A DNA stretch of 64,000 nucleotides from Anodontia alba (Eukaryota > Mollusca > Bivalvia > Lucinida > Lucinidae), in the NCBI GenBank assembly GCA_964016985.1, contig OZ024826.1, forward strand, positions 6,373,855-6,437,854, in the 5' to 3' direction. A program made the translations under genes and the position numbers. Below the pieces are notes generated by a model. It ran no database searches, was not told the origin of the DNA, and was given only the letters and a program-made list of their open reading frames with translations. Shown in pieces: positions 46,863-57,078 of this stretch (its first letter is position 1; each line of letters starts with the position of its first letter).

Positions 46863-47139
46863 CATCATGAAAACATGCCTATATAATTTTGACCCCCTTA
46901 AACTCCACTTTTATATAGTAAAACTAGGGTTTACAGGGGTATACATTATTTTTCTTCTTTCTGCTCAAAAGCATAGATTGTGGGTACTTGTAAGAACTGC
47001 CTTGGTGAAGCGGTTCTAAAGAGTACCCACAATCTATGTTTTGAGCAGAAATATGAAAAATATCAGAATTTTATCTGAAAACTTTCAGTTTTTAGTGGTG
47101 AAATTTTCAGTATATTTGAAAAGGCATGTTTTTGTAATG
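46863..47139 (+). mobile_element. Family A miniature element
   Basis: CATCATGAAAACATGCC to TTTTTGTAATG. Core arms drifted (ACTTGTAAGAACTGCC). Confidence 0.8.
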
Positions 47140-47310
47140 ATTTTCAGAAAACAGGCTTTGACTTTCCACGCATATTGTCTCCAAGGCATGCAAATTGTTT
47201 CCATAAGACACAACTTGACTGAAATGTCACAATTCCATGTTCTGAGAAAATAAGAAAAAATATATTTCAAAATGTTGAAATTTTTACCCAGCACCCAGGC
47301 AGTGCAAGGG
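47140..47310. mobile_element. Family E hairpin element, diverged
   Basis: Follows family A directly: CAGAAAACAGGCTTTGAC, a scrambled loop, then GAAATGTCACAATTCCATGT and ACCCAGCACCCAGGCAGTGC. Confidence 0.45.
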
Positions 47311-47499
47311 TAAGACTCGAACAGAAATTTGAGCCTCAAATTCAGAAAACATACCTACTGACATATGCACCCAACGAAGACTCAAATCAGCCTGTGTATA
47401 CAGACAGTCTGATCAGAGTCTTCATTGTCAGCATGAAGAAACTTTGCACCCTTGGCTATCCAAAATTCATCCAGCTGAGAACAGACTGCACACATAGCT

Positions 47500-47690
47500 A
47501 CAGATAAGCGGGGGTATCCACATAATAATTGTCTTATTTCTCAAGGAAAATATATGTTGTGGGTACTCATTAGAAGCGCCTCGCCGAGGCGCTCCTAATG
47601 AGTACCCGCAACATATGTTTTCATTGAGAAATAAGAAAGATATCAGCAGTTTTCAGATGAAAAAAGTGCCTTATCTGTTGCTATGTGCAT
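47500..47690 (+). mobile_element. Family F hairpin element, full length
   Basis: Ends ATAGCTACAGATAAGCGGGG and GCCTTATCTGTTGCTATGTG pair. The central hairpin is near-perfect with loop CGCCTCGCCGAGGCGC. Confidence 0.75.
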
Positions 47691-47999
47691 AAATGTGCAG
47701 GCTGATTTGAATCGTCACTGAGCACACCTGCAAAGGTAACTTATATTTTCTGATGTTGAGGCACTTATGTCTGTATAAGTTTTACTCTTGCATTACATCA
47801 TTAGAAACATTTATGATATTTAACACAACCAATGTGAAGATGCACAGATACATCTGGCATTTATCAAAGCCAAAATTTCCTGTCTTGCAACAAAAACACC
47901 AAACCTCCTTATAAAACTATCGCTGGGATTGAAAGCAAACACCAAGTAAGCTTAACAATAATGTTTTTGTATCCCAACAAAAATGCATAGATTGTATAG

Positions 48000-49671
48000 A
48001 ACTAGAATTTGTTGTCTCCCTCCTTTTTGGTGTCATATTGTATTGCACATTTAGTGAACATTTATATTATTTGTTTGTGTTGAGGTTTTTTACGGCCCAG
48101 TCAACCCAATGGGGTCATGTCGGGTGCAGTCAGTTTACCTAACCATACATTTACTGGCCAGGCTTAGTCCTCTGAGCGGTTAACCAGTACTGTGCACATT
48201 CTTTTGCCAGAAACTGACAACTGCCCTTCTTGAATCAGCGGAAGGGAGAGAAAGACCGTAGAAAATATTTCATGATCAATCTTCACAAAAGAATGTTGCT
48301 GACCTTGGCGGGGGTTGAACCTGCGACCTCCTGGTCTCCAGTCGGACGGCGCATCCAACTGAGCCACCAAAGCCGGCCAACATTTATATTAACTAATGAG
48401 ATTTCAAGAAAAATAACTCAAAAAGTAAAAATGCAGGAATTATGGTTCTTGTGCTTTGAATGTTGTCAAAAGTTGATTGATATTCATATAAAGTTTTGTG
48501 AAGATATCTTGAATGGTTTTCAAGTTATAGAGTGGACACGTTTTTTTATGACAGACAAAGTTTGAAGGGAAATAATTCAAAAAGTATAAATGCAAGAGTT
48601 ATGGTTCTTGTGCTCTGCACGTTGACTAATGTTGATTGATATTTACACAAAGTTTCTTGAAGATATCTTGAACAGGTTTCAAGTACTAGATACAGAGCTG
48701 ACACGGTTTTGTGATGGACAAAGTTCAAGAGAAATAACTCAAAAAGTATACAGCAAGAGTTATGGTTCTTGTGCTCTGCATGTCGTCTAATGTTGATTGA
48801 TATTTATGTGAAGTTTCGTGAAGATAGCTTGAACGGTTTCCTAGAGCGGACACAATTTTTTGACAAAGTTCCAAGGGAAAAAATTCAAAAAGGATAAATG
48901 CAAGATTTATGGTTCTTGCACTCTGCATGTTGTCTAATGTTGATTGATATTTATACGAAGTTTCGTGAAGATAGCTGAATGCTTTTCAAGTTATAGAGCA
49001 GACATGATTTTGTGATGGAGTCCAAGGGAAATAATTCAAAATGTATAAACGCAAAGGTTATGGTTCTTGTGCTCTGCATGTTGTCTGTTGTTGATTGATA
49101 TATATATGAAGTTTCGTGAAGATAGCTTGAACGGTTTCATGTTATAGACCGGACACAATTTTGTGACAGAGTCCAAGGAAAATAACTCAAAAAGTATGAA
49201 TGCAAGAATTACGGTTTTTGCCCTTTGCATGTTATCTAATGATGATTGATATCTATATGAAGTTTTGTGAAGATAGTTTTCAAATTATAGAGTGGACACG
49301 ATTTGTGACAGAGTCCAAGGGAAATAACGCAAAAAGTGTAATGCAAGAGTTATGGTTCTTGTGCTCTGCACATCGTCTTTTGTTGATTGATATTTAAATG
49401 AAGTTTCCTGAAGCTAGCTTGAATGGTTTTCAAGTTATAGAGCAGATACAATTTTGTGACAGTCCAAGGGAAATAACTCAAAAAATAAAAAAGCAAAGGT
49501 TATGGTTCTTGCGCTCTGCATGTCGTCTAATGCTGACTGATACTTATATGAAGTTTCATAAAGATAGTTTGAACAATTTTCAAGTTATAGAGTGGACACA
49601 AGTGTGACAAACAAACAGACAGATGCCTGGGAAAAACAATATGTCTCCCAACCCTAAAGTGGGGAGGCATA
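48000..49671 (+). mobile_element. Array element H5: eight units of 141-161 bp
   Basis: The marker TATGGTTCTTGTGCTCTGCA recurs near 48441, 48600, 48761, 48908, 49059, 49210, 49351 and 49501. Other unit text is TTGATTGATATTTATATGAA and GAAATAACTCAAAAAGTA. The left end is AACTAGAATTTGTTGTCTCC. The right end is a hairpin, ATGTCTCCCAACCCTAAAG and TGGGGAGGCAT, then AAAAA. A family C SINE lies in its left part (48070-48378). Confidence 0.7.
48070..48378 (-). mobile_element. Family C SINE with perfect target duplication, nested in H5
   Basis: Flanked by AACATTTATATTA at 48057-48069 and 48379-48391. Complete head and tail. Inserted after H5 arrived in family K. Confidence 0.85.
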
Positions 49672-50006
49672 AAAATGACCATAAAAGGTCTTTTTTCTAT
49701 AAAATCTATACATTTTTGTTTGGATACAACACTTGTAGTATCCATCTTTAAACCATCTTATATCTGAAATCATCTAATAATGAGCTTTCTTATAAAGAGG
49801 TTCTGGAATGTTTGTAAAAACAATAATCAGATGAGTAAAACAGTTCCCCACAAAACACAATTAGTATTAGTTAGTGAGTACAACAAGCTATTTAACATAC
49901 CGACTACTATATTTACTGATTGCTGGAATGTTACATAATACAGATAACTGACTGTATAATCAAAGACAAAACTGGAAAACCTCACACCATGTTATGTAAG
50001 CATAAT

Positions 50007-50303
50007 TTTGATTGATTGATTGTGTTGGGGTTTAACGACATGTCAACCCTTGAGGGTCATTTTGTGTCATCTCCCAGAGAAAGGGAGAAAAGAGATAGAA
50101 GAGAGAGTAGAGGAGATGAAAGAGAGGGACAGGGAAGAAAGAGGAACAGGAATGAAAGTGAAGAAACAGAAGAAATAAAAACATTCCCCCTTTACCCTCA
50201 CCCACTACAAGGATAGCATGCCTTGCCCAACTGTAAGCCAATATCAGTTGGACGCCCCAGTGATGTAAGATACACAGCACCTTCGCACCACCCGACCACC
50301 CCC
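50007..50303 (-). mobile_element. Family M SINE-like element with target duplication
   Basis: Flanked by a perfect 14-bp duplication TATGTAAGCATAAT (49993-50006 and 50304-50317). The tail is TTGTGTTGGGGTTTAACGAC, followed by a purine-rich block at 50085-50180. The head (right) reads CACCACCCGACCACCCCC on this strand and is longer than in the copy at 38168-38420. No convincing A/B boxes are seen. Confidence 0.75.
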
Positions 50304-50387
50304 TATGTAAGCATAATACAGTGAAGTTTAAGAATATCATGACACCTGATGTTATTAAATTTGGCAGACTCTAACTTTAAACATTTC

Positions 50388-50419
<32 letters not shown>

Positions 50420-50699
50420 ATTAACACCTGCTGCACTATCCCTACCTTTTTTTTATAAGCTCTAGCTAAACTAGACTTTGTATCATAGTAACAAACTACA
50501 GAATGACCAACCATTTGCATATGTTTCCTGATTTCTATTAAAAAAAAAAAAAAAAAAGAAAAAAAAAGTTCAAAATATACATATATTCCAAATACCGGGT
50601 ATTCTTGGATTACAAACCCCATCCTATAAAAATATATTAAACAAATGCAACGTTCCCTATCATCATACATGTGATATTTGAGGCCACCAATCATGGATC

Positions 50700-51035
50700 A
50701 GGAATAAGGGTACCTATGATTTTTTATTGTAAAAATAATTCAACAACTGGGTGTAGAACAGACACACATATATCCACATCCACACCTACTGTCCCCAGCT
50801 CTGCTCTGCCCTTCCCCAGCCCCTCCCCCACACAAAGAAAAGTGCTGTAAAGGTTAATCACTTGGCAGACACAGTGTTATGGTGTTATGTCAGGTTAGAT
50901 GACTGATGGACATATGGTAAATCTCCCTCACATCAGGTTTTAAGACTGTAAATCATATGATTAATCAGAAATGGAATAAAATGCTAGGGTTGAGGTATTT
51001 AGTGACACAAAATGGTCACAAAATGATACCACAAC
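50700..51035. other. Intron sequence, nothing assigned
   Basis: No shared repeat or exon. A C-rich patch lies at 50800-50830. Confidence 0.35.
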
Positions 51036-51039
51036 TGCA

Positions 51040-51155
51040 GCAGACGACAATTTTTTTTTTTTTTTAATGAAATGTCAAGACTTGTTTCCTCTGAAAAATG
51101 AAAAAAAAAATTTGAATGTCATCTGCTACAAATCTTGCTTGGCGCTTTAAATGAC
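51040..51155. mobile_element. Family E fragment
   Basis: GCAGCAGACGACAATTTTTT, then ATGAAATGTCAAGACTTG and GTCATCTGCTACAAATC. The left hairpin arm is missing. Confidence 0.5.
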
Positions 51156-51699
51156 AATGAAATGTAGGTCAGGGTCATAAAATGATAATTAGAAATAATA
51201 CTAAATGCTTAGGTTGATGAAAAAATGGCAAAGTCATTCGATTATAAAAGACAGGTCATGGTCATAAAATGATGTTGAGTTGTTTGTCCTTCTTATAGCG
51301 AAAAAGAGGACATACAAGATGATTGCAGGTGTAATAGTTATTCAGATGTGGACTTAAATGTTAGAGGGATTGTAGCTGTTGATGGATGGATGGACAAATG
51401 GACTGACAGAAAAGCGGACATGTATTATACCTGCTTGCTTATGCAGGAGCAAAACAAATAAAAAAATTAAAAAAAAATGTCATCTACTCATGTTTAGTCT
51501 GGTACCTTCTTAAGTGGGTTAAAGGTTCTAGTGATGAGAAAAAAGAATATACACGAAACTGCTTACAAATACTTCATGATCATGCATTCCAAGTATGAGT
51601 GAAAATGACCTATGAAGCCTCTAGCCAACACAAAGAATGGAACTTTCCCATTTATCTATTATGTATTTACAAGATACTACCATACTATATTACACTTAA

Positions 51700-51910
51700 C
51701 GCTTAGCATGCTGGATAAAAAGTCCAGCAGATGATATTTTGAAATATTTTTTCTTACTTTTTCCCAGAAAATAGGCATTGATATTTTATACAAATTGTCT
51801 TCTTTGGAAACAATATGCATGAAATGTCAGAGCCTATTTCTGGGAAAAATAAGAAAATATGCTCAGTTTGTCATCTGCTGAATCTACCCAGATAGTGAAT
51901 ATTAAACACA
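51700..51910. mobile_element. Family E hairpin element
   Basis: TTAACGCTTAGCATGCTGG at left. Hairpin CAGAAAATAGGCATTGATAT with return arm TGAAATGTCAGAGCCTATT. Right end ATCTGCTGAATCTACCC. Confidence 0.6.
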
Positions 51911-52004
51911 GCTTCAGGTAAGAGGGGGTCACAGTAAGTATTTCTTATTTCTCTGCTAAAATGTGCTTTCAGTACAATGAGGCAATTTAATTTCAGTAAG
52001 TACC

Positions 52005-52545
52005 TATACTATATTTACCCAAAGTACTTGGACAAAAGAAGTCTGAGAAAACAGTGCAGAACAAGATGATTTTTTTGACCGTTTTTTGATTGACTGAGGT
52101 GAGGTTTTACGACCTAGTAAACCCATTAGTCATGTCCAGCAGTCAGTTTACCTAACCACACTTTCCTGGACAGGCTTAGTCCTCTAAGCAGTTAACAAAT
52201 ACTTGTGCACATTCTTTTGCCAGCAACTGACAACTGCCCTTTTTTGAGCAGCGGAAAGAAGAGAATGAACTTAGAAAATATTTCATGATCAATCTCCATG
52301 ACAGATTTAGCCGGATCCAGCGGGGACTGAACCCCCGACCTCTTCATCACCAGTCAGACATGCACCCGACTGAGCCACCATGCAAAACTGGCTTTTCAGA
52401 AGGTGATATCAGATCAGGGCCTACACTGTTTGCCACTCATGCAGCAGTTTTTAGACACATCAACAAGTAGTAAAACAGACTTGTTCAAATTTTAGAACAA
52501 GGACGGTAAAGCGTTAAGGTGTTCAAAGATTTAGGGTAAACAGAT
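52005..52545. repeat. Family G repeat split by a SINE
   Basis: ATATTTACCCAAAGTACTTG and GAAAACAGTGCAGAACAAGA precede the SINE. GATCAGGGCCTACACTGTTT and AGATTTAGGGTAAACAG follow it. Confidence 0.5.
52092..52385 (-). mobile_element. Family C SINE
   Basis: GAGGTGAGGTTTTACGACC to the head, whose complement has GGTGGCTCAGTCGGGTGC and CGGGGGTTCAGTCCCC. Its B box has one substitution. Confidence 0.75.
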
Positions 52546-52762
52546 TAACTTTGTTTTCATGGAGAAATAAGAAAAATATCGATACATGTATAGATTAAAA
52601 AAACTGACCTGTCACTTTGAGCATGACATTTAATATTTATGAGGATACATCCACTGCACAATTTAGGCATGACAGTCATTAAATCATGCATTCCATGTGA
52701 AGCAGGTATTTGCTTGCTTGTACAGATAGTACCTGTTATGTAGTAAATGTAAACTTATAAAT

Positions 52763-52998
52763 GAGCCAGCGCATGACAAAACCTACAAAATGGCATGTGT
52801 GCCTAGTGAAGACTCAGATCAGCCTGGGCATCCACCCAGTCTGATCAGTCTTTGCTGTCCGCATGAAGAAAGCTTAGGTCCTTAGCTATCCATTGAGCAC
52901 ACAGTGAAGATTCTGATCAGACTGGGCAGATTCCCAGGCTGATCTGAGTCTTCGATGAGCGCACATGCCATTTTGTTGGTTTTGTCATGTGCTAGCTC
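52763..52998. mobile_element. Family O palindromic element
   Basis: Inverted ends GAGCCAGCGCATGACAAAAC and GTTTTGTCATGTGCTAGCTC. Inside, GACTCAGATCAGCCTGGGCA pairs with GGCTGATCTGAGTCTTCGA, and each half has its own smaller palindrome (GGGCATCCACCC). Fragments of the same core occur near 17885, 45450 and 47370. It sits about 190 bp downstream of the 53189-53251 exon donor. Confidence 0.65.
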
Positions 52999-53188
52999 AA
53001 ATATAATAATCATAAGGTCAAACCGACAGCTCAGTTTGGTCAGCCTATATTTCTTATCTGAGAAAAAAGAAATCTTACCCGAAGCTGCATGTTAGTATGT
53101 TAGTTTAGCTTATGTATTTTATGGTATAGTGTGGTTAATACCTAAACTGCTGATTCGTATGACATAGGGTTAACTTTGTGTGATTTAC

Positions 53189-53251
53189 GGCTGCCATGGT
53201 GATGGCTGCCATAGTAATGCTGACCATGACGACGAGACCTCGGGCTAGAAA
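53189..53251 (-). CDS. Host gene, upstream exon found in this window
   Basis: The minus strand reads TT, then 20 codons SSPRSRRHGQHYYGSHHHGS, then C. An acceptor (ATTTTGTTTCAG) precedes it and a weaker donor (GCC/GTAAAT) follows. The phase leaving it (1) matches the phase entering 41889-41932. The peptide is basic and rich in histidine, tyrosine and glycine, as in a disordered linker. Another frame of the same exon is also open (hydrophobic, methionine-rich), so the reading relies on the phase match. Exons further upstream must lie outside the window. Confidence 0.45.
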
Positions 53252-53259
53252 CTGAAACA

Positions 53260-53765
53260 AAATTTATCAATTCACAACATTCATCAAATATATGTAAAAG
53301 ATATATTCCATTGCAAAAGTAACAAATAATATCTTCTGAATACTACCAGCCAAATGCTGCAACCAAGAGAATGATGATCTTAACTTGGGCCCATTTGTTT
53401 ACAGCACTCAAGTCAGATTTGATGATTTATGTTTTAAATAATTATTTATTAAAAACATTTTTTAACAAAAGATGTGATTAAGTTTTGCAATGTAAATATT
53501 TTGATGAAGCTTTGCACCAATTTGCATCACAATAAAATACTGAGTTGTCATGGTGATAAGACTCTATGATTAGTAGTCAAGTTTCTGCTTATAACACACT
53601 GCTACAGAGTATTTGTGGACAGCTGTGAGTAAATTAATACTTTTCTGTATGTGAACAATGAAGATCCAGATCAGTCTGGTGGGCAAATCAACATCAACCC
53701 CCTTTAAGTGATAATAAAGATTGTAGTAGACAACTATCTTTCTTTCTTTCTTAAAAAAGGGCTTG
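53260..53765. other. Intron sequence, nothing assigned
   Basis: AT-rich, without any of the dispersed families. Upstream of the 53189-53251 exon on the minus strand. Confidence 0.35.
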
Positions 53766-53771
53766 TTATTT

Positions 53772-54254
53772 CATTGCCATGCTGAATAAATTAAGCTGCC
53801 ACACCCACTTCTGATTTTCAGCCAATCAGATTACTTGCTCCAGGTTGTTAATACAAATTCATATACTTAATGACAAACAGTTCAGATCCAGATCAGTTGG
53901 CTTCTTCAAAGTTGAGGTTTACAGCCCAGTCAACCCATAAGGGTCATATCAAGCTGGTTAGTTTATCTAACCACTATTTTCCTGGGCAGGCTTAGTCCTC
54001 TAAGTGGTTGACCAGTATTTGTGCACAACGGACAACTGCCCTTCTTGAATCAGTGGACGGAAGAGAATGACTGTAGAATATATTTCATGATCAATCTCCA
54101 CAAAAGAATGTTGCCTGACCTGGTGGGCATCGAACCCGCGACCAACTGATCAACAGTCTGATACACATCTGACTGAGCCACCAGGGCTGGCTGACCTGGA
54201 TCCACACTGTTTGCAAAGTCAGGGCATATCCGAGTTCAGCAGGACCAGGGTTAA
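53772..54254 (+). mobile_element. Family B element split by a SINE
   Basis: CATGCTGAATAAATTAAGCTG through AGATCAGTTGGCTTCTTC, then the SINE, then CTGACCTGGATCCACACTG to CAGGGTTAA (TTAA at 54251-54254). A few central bases were lost at the junction. The left TTAA is mutated. Confidence 0.7.
53910..54192 (-). mobile_element. Family C SINE nested in family B hairpin
   Basis: AAGTTGAGGTTTACAGCCC to GAGCCACCAGGGCTGGC. It landed almost exactly at the tip of the family B hairpin, and no target duplication is visible. Confidence 0.7.
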
Positions 54255-54261
54255 TCACACT

Positions 54262-54378
54262 TGATTTAAAAGAAATGTTAAGCCTTATATTCTTGGAAAG
54301 ATAAAATGTTAAAAATTTTAGAAAAATGTTCTGAATGTCATCTGCTGTTGTTGTGAGTGATGCTTTCAGGGTTAAGGT
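54262..54378. mobile_element. Family E fragment
   Basis: GAAATGTTAAGCCTTATATT, GAATGTCATCTGCTGTTGTT and the right end GATGCTTTCAGGGTTAAGG. Confidence 0.5.
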
Positions 54379-54583
54379 CTGGCCTTTGGGTAATCCAACA
54401 TCAGGACCTTAGATGAAAAATAAAACAAAAAAAAAAAAAAAATGATGTATAACAACATAACAACAGGACAACCCATGACTACCCTGACAATACTGTAGGG
54501 AAGGACATCCAGTCTAGATCTTCAATGATCACATATCACTTTGGGAATATACAGGTAATCCACTGCTGGACTCTTGTGAGGTT

Positions 54584-54862
54584 CATTACGAAAACACGCC
54601 TATCCAAATATAAAGAAAATTTCACCTCCGAAAAACTGAAAATTTTCAGATAAAAACTCCGCTATTTTTTCATATTTCTGCTCAAAACATAAATTGTGGG
54701 TACTCGTTAGAACCGCCTCAATGAGGCAGTTCTAACGAGTACCCACAATCTATGTTTTTGAGCAGAAGTAAGAAAATAATGTATATCCCTGTAAACCCCA
54801 GTTTTACTATATAAAAGTGGGGTTTAAGGGGGTCAAAATTGTATAGGCATGTTTTTGTGATG
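54584..54862 (-). mobile_element. Family A miniature element
   Basis: Full length, reverse: CATTACGAAAACACGCC to TTTTTGTGATG. Central arms pair fully apart from the loop. Confidence 0.85.
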
Positions 54863-55109
54863 GATTTTCTGCTAACAGTTGCTTAACCTTTAACACTTTT
54901 ATCCCTGAGTTTCTGCTGTGGACATTTCCGTCTTTGAAATTGGACACATCCATATTGCAAATAGGGATATTGGCCAAAATCTAGAACTGAATAATAAACA
55001 GCATAGATCCTGGTGAGACAGGTTGTTAGGAGTCACCTCATCTGGATCTACACTATTTGCTTAAGTATTAGGTTTGGTTTACTGGGCTGAGAGGGTTAAA
55101 GGCCAAGAA

Positions 55110-55555
55110 AATTTTAAAAGATATTCTATATTTGTTTTTATTACTTTGTAAAGAAAATAAAGCTTGAAATTTAGGCAAATGATTCACATGAAATGTCTTG
55201 TTTGTGTTTGTGTTGTTTGTGTTGAGGTTTTACGGCCCAGTCAACCCAATGGGGTCATGTCGAGCACGGTCAGTTTACCTAACCACACGTTTTACTGGGC
55301 AGGCTTAGTCCTCTAAGCAGTTAACCAGTACTGTGCACATTCTTTGGCCAGAAACTGACAACTACCCTTCTTGAATCAGCGGAAGGGAGAGACTGACTGT
55401 AGAAAATATTTCAAGATCAATCTCCAGGAAAGAATGTTGCCGACGTCGGCGGCGGGGGTTGAAATGTCACGCCTTATTTTCTCTGAAAAATGATAATAAA
55501 AAATTATCAGAATGTCATCTGCTGCAGTTGTAATTGGGTTTTTTAGGGTTATTTC
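55110..55555. mobile_element. Family E element split by a SINE
   Basis: AAAATAAAGCTTGAAATTTAG and GATTCACATGAAATGTC, then the SINE, then the duplicated GAAATGTCACGCCTTATTTT and GTCATCTGCTGCAGTTG. Confidence 0.65.
55198..55459 (-). mobile_element. Family C SINE, head truncated
   Basis: Flanked by a 9-bp duplication TGAAATGTC (55189-55197 and 55460-55468). It ends in the B-box region (GGCGGGGGT), so the A box is absent. Confidence 0.75.
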
Positions 55556-55974
55556 CATGTTAATATGAGCCCTTAAAATCTGAAATAGCAGTGTAGATCT
55601 TGATAATCTTGCTCATCTAAATTTAGTCCTTTCATTCCTACAGACCAATACAGATACTTTTGAAAATAGTACCGATCCAGAGGAGATGGCTCATGAGCCT
55701 TCTCACCAGGATCTTCACTGTTTGTCATTCTTTCTTGATTTTTGACTGAAACCCCTATTTGCAATAATGGAAGAGTCCAAATTCAGAGCAGAAGAGTCCA
55801 TTTCTGAAACATAGGGGTGAAAGGGTTAATTGCTTGCCAAGATAAAATTCAAATATATACGAACCATCAAGGTACCTATTCATACATGCAACAGATGTAA
55901 ATCAACACTGACTGGAATATGCAGGCACTCTCATCTGCTATGGAACTGTTTGCTTATTGCCATAGCTTCACATA

Positions 55975-56160
55975 AGTCACTTTTTTTTAACCAAAAAGTT
56001 CTGATATTTTCCTTATTTCTCAACAAAAAATATGTTATGGTATTCATTAGAAGCACCTCACTGAGGCACTTCTAATGAGTACCCACAACATATGCTTTTG
56101 TGGAGAAATAAGGAAAATATTATGTGGATATTACCCTCTTATCTGGAGCCATGCTTATTA
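55975..56160 (+). mobile_element. Family F hairpin element
   Basis: CATAGCTTCACATAAGTCAC at left. Hairpin ATGTTATGGTATTCATTAG with return arm. Right end CCTCTTATCTGGAGCCATGC. Confidence 0.7.
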
Positions 56161-56520
56161 CACTTTGGGAATTCCAAAATAATTTTATAAGACCCAATAT
56201 CTAAGCCTCCCACATTTAATACTGAATTTGTTATAAACTATACAAATCTACTGGACATTTCATTTTCATCAAATTTCTTGTTTTAGCCGAGAGCAGGGAA
56301 ATACAGTTCTATTCTGCCAATAAAACAGCATAAATTTAAGAAATTCCCCAAGTTAGCCAGTATGCCATATCCATATAAGGCATGATATGGGAAAGCCTAT
56401 TCATAGCTCAATAATATGTGCTTTTCTTTTTTTTAAGCAAAAAGTACTGTTTTTTTTTTCTCATTTCTCTTGAAAACATGAAGTTTTTTAAAAGTAAAAC
56501 ATATTTTAACGAGTAATACT

Positions 56521-56679
56521 TAACCTATAGATAATGTGCTATTCTATTCTGTTATTCACCCCCTCCACAGAAAAAACGACCTTTCAGTCGTTATAAAGTC
56601 TTAATTCAGAAGGTCCCTTTAACAGTTACCTGTATGACGTAGTTCCTCCCGCTCAAATGATCACGTGTCAGTTTCTTTT
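56521..56679. repeat. DIRS inverted terminal repeat, 3' side
   Basis: About 159 bp, matching 62475-62633 in reverse complement with no difference that I noticed. It contains ACGACCTTTCAGTCGTT (hairpin) and CTGTATGACGTAGTTCC. Outside it lies a 43-bp extension (56478-56520) unique to this end. Confidence 0.85.
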
Positions 56680-56742
56680 ATGTGTAAAACAATACACAAT
56701 TAGGAGAAAAGAGCGAGGGAAGGGAGGTGGGACGATAAATAC

Positions 56743-56838
56743 TTATCTATAGGTTAAGTATTACTCGTTAAAATATGTTTTACTTTTAAAAAACTTCATT
56801 TTAACTTCGTAATACATTAACCTATAGATAATGTGCTA
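56743..56838. repeat. DIRS internal complementary region
   Basis: 56743-56799 is the reverse complement of the 3' end (56478-56534). 56797-56838 matches, in reverse complement, the 5' end (62613-62654). The two overlap by the ATG/CAT triplet at 56797-56799. The region is thus a stored copy of the two ends joined together. In the DIRS model this templates completion of the ends and circle formation. Confidence 0.85.
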
Positions 56839-56913
56839 GAATTTGTAGAATAGGAGGGAGGATTTCTCCTAATAAGTTAGTCCCAACTTCTGAATTAAGG
56901 CTTAATAAAAGGA

Positions 56914-56919
56914 TTTATT
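56914..56919 (-). promoter_or_regulatory. Possible polyadenylation signal of the DIRS element
   Basis: TTTATT here reads AATAAA on the minus strand, about 160 bp after the recombinase stop and before the internal complementary region. An AT-rich tract adjoins it. Such a motif is common by chance in AT-rich DNA. A transcript ending here would lack the 3' repeats, so it could serve only as messenger and not as template. Confidence 0.25.
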
Positions 56920-57078
56920 TTTTATATATATATAATGAGGACATAATTAGTGCTTAAGGCAATAATAAGATCCTTTAACCAAGGATAAAGTAATCCAGGG
57001 TTAACATATATATATAATAAAGATATAATTAGTACCTCTCTAGTATAGCATCAGGTCTAGGGGGGCTGTTGACGTTGT

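Larger units (their letters stand above)
47955..49812. mobile_element. Family K element split by array element H5
   Basis: The left part, to about 47999, has CAACAAAAATGCATAGATTG. The right part, from about 49672, resumes at AAAATGACCATAAAAGGTC and runs to CTTATAAAGAGGTTCTGGA. The text matches the family K copy at 8396-8611, where the halves are adjacent. Confidence 0.6.

Noticed and set aside
54380..54412. Possible additional host exon after a TTTTCATCTAAG acceptor-like text
   Set aside because: All frames are short, no donor follows and it overlaps the family E right end.
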